The notes under the pieces are model-generated. The model saw nothing but the letters and a program-made list of their open reading frames with translations, was not told the DNA's origin and did not search any database. DNA of 64,000 nucleotides from Vespa crabro. Lineage: Eukaryota; Arthropoda; Insecta; Hymenoptera; Vespidae. Location: assembly GCF_910589235.1 (NCBI RefSeq), contig NC_060956.1, positions 8,252,999 to 8,316,998 of the forward strand, given 5' to 3'. A program made the position numbers and the translations under genes. Each line of letters opens with the position of its first letter. Position 1 is the stretch's first letter. Below are positions 54,701 to 64,000 of the stretch, piece by piece.

Positions 54701-55937
54701 ATTAACAAGATATACTTATCAATTTTTTTTTATGATAGCAATATATATACAAAAAATCAAATTTCAAATGCAATGTATCAAAAGTGAATAAATTCGTATC
54801 AAAATGAATACTCAGTTACTATATCTACTCTTCTTTTCCAGTATAAGTGCTTATATAAGATTCGGACTTATCTGGTTTTACACTTGATCTCGTGTTTAGC
54901 AATTTCTTATGGATACCAAGCGTTCTATCCGGATAGATAGTTGAACGTGCGACCTTCGAAATGTACTCCGTTTTCTTCGCGCGGTATTGTTATCACTGAG
55001 GAAGGAGATATAATTTTCATGACATATCTTATAATGTCTCCGTTTTCGCTCGCTTGCGCAATGCAGCTTCAGTTACCAAACCGCGTTACATAAAACATCA
55101 ACATCGGTTTATTGTTTCTAGCACGGTCGATCGTTCAAGCACTCCAGTTGCATACTGACGATTCGTCGTGTAACGTACGGAAGAAACGAAACTTTGTAAC
55201 AAAGACAGCACTCGGCTCGTGGAAGACTAATGATATTCAGCTTCCTTTCTTCATCAAACTACATATTACTTCTCGCAGGCACGTTATCGGTCAGTGCTTC
55301 TCATTTGCTATGTTTTATCGTATGAAATATACGCAAAAATAAAACGAACAAACACATTGATTTCGCTTTTCCAAGATCATTTCTCCAGCTTTATCTATCT
55401 CTCTTTCTCTCTCTTTCTCTCTTGGATTTCAAAGAGGGGAATCACTGTCGCGAATGGCGCACGCTCGTAAAGAAGGAAGCGATCTCGTGCATATGACGCA
55501 TCGGGTAACTTTATAGGATTATATAAGCGGCGATAAACACACTAACGCGATTCAAAGTCTTCCTGTCTTTCCAATCTCATCGCTTTCTCTTCTCTTCTCT
55601 CTCTCTCTCTCACTCTCTCTCTCTCTCTCACTCTTTCTCTGTCTCTCTGTCTCTCTTTCTCGTTAAAATTTTTATTCTTTACATTGCACGGAAGTAAACT
55701 GCAAAGAATTATTTTACCGAGTTGTACGTAGAAAAGCAATATCATTTCGCAACATATTTCTTCTTTTTGTACCGCATCTTCTTACCTCCAACGCGGATAA
55801 CTAATACGTTTTACTCGGAGGTAGTGGTTACGACAATATGTAGATAACAAACTCGAGCCAAGCCTTTTTCGCCGAGCTCATCTTCGTCGAGTATGTATAT
55901 AGGGGACTGTATACGTGTACATATGTGAGAAAGGGAA

Positions 55938-56080
55938 TGACAATCTTCTACCTTCACTATACTTTACGTAGCTTCTATAATTGAAACAAATAGATGGATA
56001 AATAAATAAAGCAGATCAAATTTGAAATTGTGTATTGTGTACTTTTTTTTATTAATACAATACCTATTGTTTTAGTGTTA
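55938..56080. repeat. Dispersed repeat C, copy 2
   Basis: Second copy of the repeat at 54518-54700, with the GATGGATAAATAAATAAAG and TTTTTTTATTAATACAATAC blocks. Internal spacing differs. Confidence 0.6.
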
Positions 56081-56420
56081 GTTCCTCTAATATTTTTTAG
56101 TTTCAAATACATTTTAGAAGTTATAATAGAGTATATTTATCTATACTGATTGATATTTTCTTTTTATGTTGCTTATTCAATGGCATGAAAATATACATAG
56201 ATGTATTAAAAAAATAAAAAACTACAATAAACAATAGTAACTTTTTTCAAAAAGGTGAAATTGGTTAAAAGAGAAAGTTAATTGTTCGCAGTTTTACCTT
56301 ATATAGCTTACCACGTATGAATTTCTCTTATAAACTAAAACGTAATTATTGTTACGAGTATACAATCGTAGACTCTATAGCCCATTTAACGAGACGAATC
56401 AGGAGACGTAAACAAAACAG

Positions 56421-56633
56421 TTGCGTGCTAAGAGCGTGATAGATGCATGGGACTCCAGCTATTGGCTGGTGAACAATAGTCAATTGTTGAATTTAGAAGA
56501 GAGTATACATAGGTCATTGTTAGAATTTGCTTCAATTTCCATTACGAAGAATATTTCAGTATCTGATGATTTTGAATATGTTCCTGACCCCGATTACGTG
56601 GATTTGTTTCTGTCTTCTGATTCGTCTTATTAA
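56421..56633 (+). other. Unrecognised acidic-tailed open frame
   Basis: The frame ends SVSDDFEYVPDPDYVDLFLS then SDSSY and a stop at 56631-56633, after a mixed stretch with ESIHRSLLEFASI. The composition is protein-like, not repeat-derived, in very AT-rich DNA beside repeat C. It might be the C-terminal end of a transposon protein. I recognise no domain, and no clear start exists: the first codon is not in a good context. Confidence 0.25.
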
Positions 56634-56639
56634 ATGGAC

Positions 56640-59600
56640 TATATATATTTAATATTTTTTGCTCTAAACAAAAATTACGAGAAAACCGAACCTTTCCTAT
56701 CTTGTAATCTTACATTCAAAAAGATTTACAGCACGCCTATTTATATATCTTAAGGATTAAAATATTTACTATATATTTAAAATCTATAATATATGTATAT
56801 ACAATATTTACAGCATATACAGTAAACTGTCTTTGCTTTATATTCTGTAGGTTATACATTATGCTATTAGTTTTTCTTCCATTAATTTATCTGGGATATG
56901 TTTATCTATAAGATTTCAGTTTAAGATCTTAGTTATATATATAGAGAGAATTTCTTGAAGTAATAGTATCTATGATAATGTGATAAATGAGTGGAAGTTT
57001 TGTTTCATCGTCTTGGATAAATCCTTTATTATCTACGTATGTAAATGCTTTTGACAATACATATCTTGATTGGCAAATTAGTATAAATTGTTCCAATATT
57101 AGTTCATTTTCTTGAATTTTTGCAGTTTGATTTCTAATGAATTTTATTAGAAATACTCCTATTCTGGATATATTGGGAAGGTTATAAATTTGTATTTAAT
57201 ACTTGTATATTTCTCACAATTAGAACTTTCCTATCTGGATTTTTCTAAACATGCTTTAAGCCTTAGAGTCTAAGACATTGGAATAATTTTATTAACATGA
57301 CGAAAACTTTCTTAACTGTTTTATATCGAATTCTTATTGAATTTCAATATGGTCTTTGACATGAACTATGTCATCAATATTTATACACATTTTTTTATGC
57401 GGAATTTGTTTCTAAATTTTATTGTCATCTATGCAAAAGCTTTTATAGTTATTTTTTATATTTCTACTTGCGAATTATCCTCACTATTTTGAAGGCTATT
57501 TAGTATGTGAGTGCATTCGACTAATGAGAAGTGTGCATATACGCACCTGAGTGAGTCATCTCTTGACGATGCTGCGGACTGCGTGCAGTTTATTGTTCTT
57601 TCTCAAGAACTACGATGAGACACTCGAATCGAAGGGTGATGCGCTGAAAGAAAAGCATAAGGCAGACAGTTGGCGATAAGCTATGTTTAGGAAAAGATTT
57701 ATGATGCAGAAGTAATATCACGAATTACTTTATCAACTATATTTTACGGTTACTCTAAAAATTATAAAATTTTTTAATGATTATCTTAAATATTTTATTT
57801 TTGTTAGACAACAGGATTGATCTATAATTGCAAGGATTTAAGATATTTTTTCCGCTAGTTCTTTTATTTTTACAATTGCTTATTAATTTTAACATTTGCT
57901 TTTTTTCAGATGGCGGGAAAATGAATATTGTTTAGTAGATTATTAGAAAATATTTAGTAGATTATTATAGAAAAAAATTATGTAGTAAATTGATTTCTCT
58001 GAAATGTATTTTAATGCTTTCGGATATGGTTAAACCCATAATAACATTTTTTTGTTGAATTTTTTAGTTTTTTTTTTTTAAATTTTTTGTTAAATTTTAG
58101 ATTTTGTAATCTGAACCGATTTGTGAAGTAGTTCTCAATTGATGAGTTTGTTAGAGAGTATTATGAATTCATAGTATTAAATGTGCAAACCATATTATTA
58201 TTTGGACGATCTTCTCTCATGTTTTTGTTTAATTTTTTTGGTAAAAGTTTTTGGTAATCTGTTACTAGATTAATTATTTGCGAAATTCCTATATTATCAA
58301 TTTAATTGTTAATATTGGGAAAATGCGCATGTATTATATCTAGTTTTCTTTTCGAGTCTAATGTTATGAGATTGTTCTTATTATTATTTAATAGCGATGA
58401 AGGATCAATATTTGCTTCATTTAGTAATTTTTGTGTGACGATATTATATTTTATTATATATTCATCGTTTCTTTCTTTTTGAATATTTTGTTTATTTGAG
58501 GGAACATGTCTTTAGAAGTAGACGTTGCTTTTTTGAGTTTTTCTTTTTTTCGGTTTTGGTTAACTGAATTATTGAATTTAATTGTTGTTTGATATTATTG
58601 ATAACTTTTTAGTCTGTATACTCGGTTAATGTCGATGTTGGCAAATGATTTATTTAATCTATGTAAATGCATTAAAATCTTATGTTTTCTTTCTATATGT
58701 TAGAATATAATGATATAGAAGAATATAATGATATATATAAATGATTACTAAAAATTAAGTGCATTTGATTTGACTATTTAATCACGACTAATCTAAATTT
58801 TAACGAATATATCATATATATTAATTATATATATCGTTACTTGCGGTTTTTCTAGTTCCTCAAGTAATTTGATTTATACAGCTTGACCATTTTTGCGATT
58901 TTCGACAACCTTATCGAAGTTTTAAATATTTAGAGTGCGATTATGTATTAATTCATAAAATAATATTAGAACATTATAGTTCTTAATTGATTTATTATTA
59001 TGTTATAGATATATGAATCACTGGTTATTGATAGTTTCTACCTATACAACGATAGCCTTATAAAATTTATGACTCTAGTTTTTCTACAATATTCTTAAAT
59101 CAAATATCTATCGTTATCTTCATGACTTCGCCTTTTATATTAATTTCTTACTTTCGCTCTTAATCAGAATTAATTCGTTTTCTTGATACGATCTAGGTTT
59201 TCTACGATGGTTATCATTAAACTTTTATTAATGAAAAATATGAAAAAAAAATATAATACTTATGTTCGAAAAATATGCACAAAAATTATGATATGTTATA
59301 GGTATTAACAAAATATTATATAATTATTGTGGTATATTGTTGTACGAGTTATAAAAAATTCTAAGCGTTTTCTTCGAATTCGATAAGTGTTTAACATTCA
59401 AAAAAATAATTGTAAAACTCTTAAATATATTCACTTTTTCACACAGATCATGTTAGCTGCAATAATCAAACTGAACTGTTTGAATTCAAAACATAAAATG
59501 ATAAATTAAATATTTGAGATTGCAAAAATATTGTGTAATATGATCAATATCAATACATGTTTTTTTTATTGACACTGCACGATTATGATATGAAAGTTTT

Positions 59601-59850
59601 TTGATAAAAGAAAATAATTTATTGAGATAAATATTCCAAATAAGCATGACATATGCATATTAATGACAAATAATATATTCAGCATATTTTTCTATACACT
59701 GTTAAACATAAATATACAAATGCATTATGAAAAAAATGCAAAATAAACAGTGTATCTTTAGAGTCATTTTAATTCATAACAAATTTCTTTCCAGGTCCTA
59801 TTGATTTATTTATTTCCTACAAAAATATGCATTTGCATGAATATATGCTA
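56640..59850. other. AT-rich DNA, possible 3' part of the decayed gypsy element
   Basis: By orientation this is the region downstream of integrase on the minus strand, where a 3' LTR or third ORF would be expected. A GC-richer segment at about 57510-57680 stands out, but I could not pair it with a second LTR copy. The reverse translation is too broken to name. Confidence 0.3.
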
Positions 59851-62310
59851 TTAACTTACCATAATAAGTTTTTATCTATTCCATCATCTGTCCTGAAGAC
59901 GCTCGTTCTATCACTAATGACACGTTTAGATCGGCCATAATGCAAGAGAGACTATTTTAAAAAAATTAAAATCTCGTTGCAGATACTGTTACAAATTTCT
60001 TTGATCATATAATACTTGCTATATTGAGACTTGTATATATTTATTTTCTCCTTCGACTGTGATAAATGATCTTGGATGATCTAGATGAATAAAAGTAAAA
60101 AGGTTTATTACATTTTTTTAAAAGATGTAAAAATTCTGGGTGCTTAACCGATGAAGTTTTATAATATGTACCTATAAGCAATTTATATATCGATCTATAT
60201 AATTGATAATAAAATATTTCATATTAGGAAAATAGTATGCCTCCTTTACTGTCGCCAAAGTCTTATCGATTTCAACGTAACATAAATTCTTATGTGTTTT
60301 GGCAAGTATTTTGTGACGTAAATCTTCAGAAACGTATACCCTCCAACGAGCTTTAGTTACACGATCTTGTAAATTTCTTATGTTCTTTCGTTTTCTTCTT
60401 CAAGTTCTTGTTCTAACATTCAAAATTTCATTATTAATTCGCTATATAATAGCAATTCAGTCGGTATTAGTTATCTTTAACACAGATAAACCAATGAAGT
60501 TTCTATTCGACTCTCAAGGGAATTCTCAACTGAGCACGTAAGCGAATTTTCATTTTCCTTCTGGCGCTCTATAGTATAATTAAATTTACTTAATCATATG
60601 AACTAACAACCTATTCGTGGACTCATATTTCTTTGTATGCAAGCAATTGCACCTGTCCGTTTTAATAATTAAACCAATTAAATAAATGGGAAATCGTTTC
60701 AAACGATTGTCAATGCCCTTAATTTATATGAGTGATAGTTTAATTTTTTTTGGTTGTTTTCTTGTTAAAGTATGAAATTAGGTACAAGCGACCGTCAACG
60801 TTTTCTTGCAACAGCACAAAGCCTATTTCTTCCTTACATGCATCTGCTGTGTGTACTTACTTAAGTATGCGCCTTAGAGTTATAAGTTTTCAATATAGGT
60901 TAATTACATAAATGACTTGAAATTTCGGAGCGCTTTGTCCTGTGTTTCGTTCCAGTGATGTTTTGCATTCTTTTTTTAAGAATTCGGTTAAAAGTCTAAC
61001 AATGAGGACAAAGTATTTTATGAATTTTCGATAATAGTTAAACCAATAATATTAAGCACGGATTTTGTATACATAGATACTGAGTAATCTCTTATACTGG
61101 AAAGTTATTTTTCTCGAAGTTACGATTTCATATACCAGATATTTTATTTTGTAAAAAGTAATACTTGTTTAATTATCTTAATGCCAAATTTTTCGCTTAC
61201 AATGAGTTAAAAATCTCTCTATATTTATCTATTCTTTCTTGAATAATTTTGATAGGATATCATTTTTGATGATATCGTTCAGATATACCATTACACAATA
61301 GTGTACCGCAGATTGCTTAAAACTATATTAACTAGTTGTTAAAACATAATAGATACAAACCTCCAATAGCATTCTAGTGAATTGATAATGTTCGTCAGAT
61401 ATGTTAAACGCGGTAATATATATATAAACTCTTTAACTATCAATATCTGATAGTACCCACTATCATTTAAATAAAATATAATATTTCATATTTTGAATTC
61501 TCTATCATTGGCATAAGGTATTGTAATTTAAATGTTTTACGATTGATCACTTGATATGCACACTGGTATGTCGCTTGTCTTTTTCTTGATCGTATCATCA
61601 GGCTTAAGAATGGAGAATCAATCCTCTGATGATGTTGACTTTCATCATTTGCTGTATTATATTCTGCTGTTGTTGCTATTCGTGATGGGATACTCGATAT
61701 GGTTGACAATATACGGACGTTGAATCCATCAGTGTTATATTCATCTCGACTCTATCAGTATGACCTACTTGTCAGAGATTTCGCAATTAAATTTCTATAT
61801 TCATTAAGAATACAATCGTATCCATCTGTGCTTAGCTTTTTTTTTTATTACAAATCAGTGTAAGAATACGTCACGATCAAAAGTATAGCTTGATTCATTT
61901 TTGCTTTGATTCCATTAATAGTAAAATTTGCAGTTAACATTCCCACAGATTCAATACATCTATACCTCTGTATCAGCTGTATCAACTTGTTACCTTTTCA
62001 AAGATTTTCTATTTCATCAACAATATCCTTTACTTTAACATTACGCATGAATTTCCAAGATCAATGTAGCAAGCATTTAATATGAATGTCATAAATGTAT
62101 GTCAATAATCTTTGAAAGATTTAGCCTGTATTTGCCTTGATTTAATACATAGAACTTAATCTGACGTAGTTGCATTTGTTCGCATCACTGTCTTGTTACA
62201 GTCCTTCATATAATGATTTACTTGATTGTATTTAAAATATATGTTACTTTTTAGTTTTGCACACTTACTAGATCGGCTCCTTTACAGTTGAATCACATCA
62301 CTGTTGTATC
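59850..62310 (-). mobile_element. Decayed Ty3/gypsy retrotransposon, gag-pol remnants
   Basis: On the minus strand broken motifs appear in the normal order. A degenerate gag zinc knuckle lies at 62190-62300 (YFKYNQVNHYMKDC, with Tyr in place of the first two Cys). RT follows with INRKTFKLQYLMP near 61500-61550, YLND in place of YxDD at about 61270-61291, and the thumb FNYYRKFIKYF near 61000-61045. RNase H begins ADACKEEIGFVLLQE near 60787-60855. Integrase shows a damaged zinc-binding part at 60220-60370, IHLDHPRSF with the first catalytic Asp near 60080, and RSKRVISDRTSVF with the second Asp near 59910-59940. Many stops and frameshifts separate these. LTRs and primer-binding site were not identified. 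The order and family are clear; activity is impossible. Confidence 0.75.
61467..61709 (-). pseudogene. Longest surviving gypsy RT fragment
   Basis: An 80-codon open stretch within the decayed element. Its C-terminal half, INRKTFKLQYLMPMIEN, corresponds to the RT finger/palm segment (x-L-N-x-x-T-x-x-x-x-Y-P-(L/M)-P-x-I). The catalytic YxDD motif is about 200 bp downstream in another frame and is mutated to YLND. Confidence 0.6.
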
Positions 62311-63486
62311 AGTCCCTTGTAGCTTCTATAGGTTTTACTTTCTTTATTATAGTGTGGTGGCTCATGTAGTTAGCGTTTTTTAGTTGAGTAACAGTTAACT
62401 ACATACAAGCTACTTATGGAAGCCTTGAGAGAAGTCTTAAATAGTCTTGGAATTATATAGTTTTTAGCCCGTGATTTATCCATTCGATTGTTATTTTGAC
62501 CGATATAAGTATCTGCTTCTGTGTTTAGCTTCTAGTAATACTTTGGCACATGCTCTATCTTTTTATTTTATTCTTGTGTAACTAAACTAAGGACTTAGAA
62601 TTTTCCTCACATGGGAAGGCCTGCTTGAGTAAGTCTTTCCATTCTACACATTGATGTTGGCTCCGGGGAAAGCTATCACGCCACCTCCCAATTTGATCCA
62701 TGTATTATGCTTTGATATTCTACATGTACAGAGTTCCATAAACAATTTTTTCAATCCATCTCGCAGTCTCGAAATATTCTTTAGTTGGATCGAATATCGA
62801 TAATGTTTCATTTGTCTTTAAAATGCCGTGCGATTATAGCGTCTTCTTGTAAATGTAAAATGTGTGTCAATTATACTTATTATTGTTTGATCGTATTCGT
62901 TTGATTGTGATCACACTTTATGTTTTCTGTGATGGTGTCTCCTTAGTGTTTATATCTGTATTTTTGCCGTTACTTTTCAATAAATTGCATTTTTGTTGTA
63001 AATAAAATTCTTTCAGTTAGCTTTCTTATAATTTAATATTATTAATTCAATTTGTTTTTCTACCGTTAATTTTATATTGTTTCTTTATGTTATAATGATC
63101 ATTAAGGCTTTATGATCACTATCGTACGGAATATTTTTTAGTTCATTGCCTAAAAATTTAAATTTATTGTTTGCTAGGATTAGGTCTATGTATGAGTTTC
63201 CTCTTGGAAAGGATGGATATTCTGATCCGCAAGGAGAAAGTTTGTATTCAGCAAATTTACTGTTTGTTTAAAGCTTTACCATATGGGTTATCTTTGCTAT
63301 TATTTCAGTTTTTGTGTTTCACATTAAAGTTCCCCGAAATAATATATAAATTTGAAGGCACATTTAAATGTAGCCCTTAAAAATTTCGTTAATTTCTGTT
63401 ATTCTTTGTGGTAACATGGTTATTTTGATTCTAATAATTTCAATTATCTTAGCATAATCTCATTGAGAGATTATTCTTCCCCACAT
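62311..63486. other. AT-rich DNA upstream of the zinc knuckle, expected gag region
   Basis: By position on the minus strand this should contain the body of gag and the 5' LTR of the decayed element. I could not identify conserved gag residues. A + strand frame at 63171-63380 is not family-like. Confidence 0.3.
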
Positions 63487-63664
<178 letters not shown>

Positions 63665-64000
63665 ATTACTATTATTATTGTTAGTATTACTAATATCATA
63701 TAATCTTGAGGAGACCCAAATTCCTATACCCACTTTTCGTCTGTTATGTTCTTTCCCTTTTTATTTTTCTCTCCCACGTACGTTTTCTATATACATTTTT
63801 TAAAAACCCATGAGAGATGCATTTCGACCTCCGACCTAACAATACACTCAAAAATTTACACTTGATACTTAAAAATCTTCTTCTCCAACTACTATTTACG
63901 AACTCACAATAAAATATACATCTCAACATACTAGTATGTAGTTCATACTAGTTCTTTGTATAACGTTCTCATGTCACTCCTGAATTCGATACATAACATT

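Overview
The window looks like a piece of insect genome, most likely from a hymenopteran (inference). It is AT-rich intergenic and intronic DNA with very many CT/GA, TA and trinucleotide microsatellites, decayed mariner/IS630-type and Ty3/gypsy elements, and one short GC-rich island with spliced coding exons. Almost all long open frames are translations of simple repeats and are not genes.

One gene can be named with confidence: the start of the Musashi-family RNA-binding protein gene Rbp6 on the + strand. Coding exon 1 (5950-6014) encodes the N-terminus up to ...NDPG. A 41-nt exon 2 (8534-8574) encodes KMFIGGLSWQTSP, the RNP2 end of RRM1. The splice phases fit: GG + G gives the Gly codon, and the final G plus an expected AG in the next exon would give the conserved Glu. 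I found no third exon, so everything from 8575 to the window end is probably a second intron of at least 55.4 kb. The GC-rich, trinucleotide-rich stretch at about 4500-5949 is the likely promoter and long 5' leader. It contains upstream ATGs, one opening a 115-codon alanine-rich frame.

Layout. 1-4500: upstream DNA, with a possible minus-strand terminal exon at 3464-3601. 4500-6014: promoter, leader and coding exon 1. 6015-8533: intron 1. 8534-8574: exon 2. 8575-57000: repeat-laden intron. It carries a diverged tandem repeat (11541-11872), a 132-bp mariner-type MITE with TA target duplication (41541-41672), two fragments of one insect IS630/mariner-like transposase family (33651-33863 + and 39973-40256 -), a possible LINE endonuclease fragment (42789-43013), and a family of non-coding dispersed repeats. 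That family shows the same modular order at two loci (about 25.6-26.9 kb and 40.7-42.65 kb). 57000-63400: very AT-rich DNA with a badly decayed minus-strand Ty3/gypsy element; gag zinc-knuckle, RT, RNase H and integrase motifs appear in the expected order. 63487-63664: an ATT/ATC microsatellite.

The genes do not form a pathway: one host gene is partly present and mobile elements have accumulated in its giant intron. The best candidates for undescribed biology are the hairpin-bearing dispersed repeat family, possible alternative first exons inside the intron, and a few short protein-like frames. All were found by eye and need searches.
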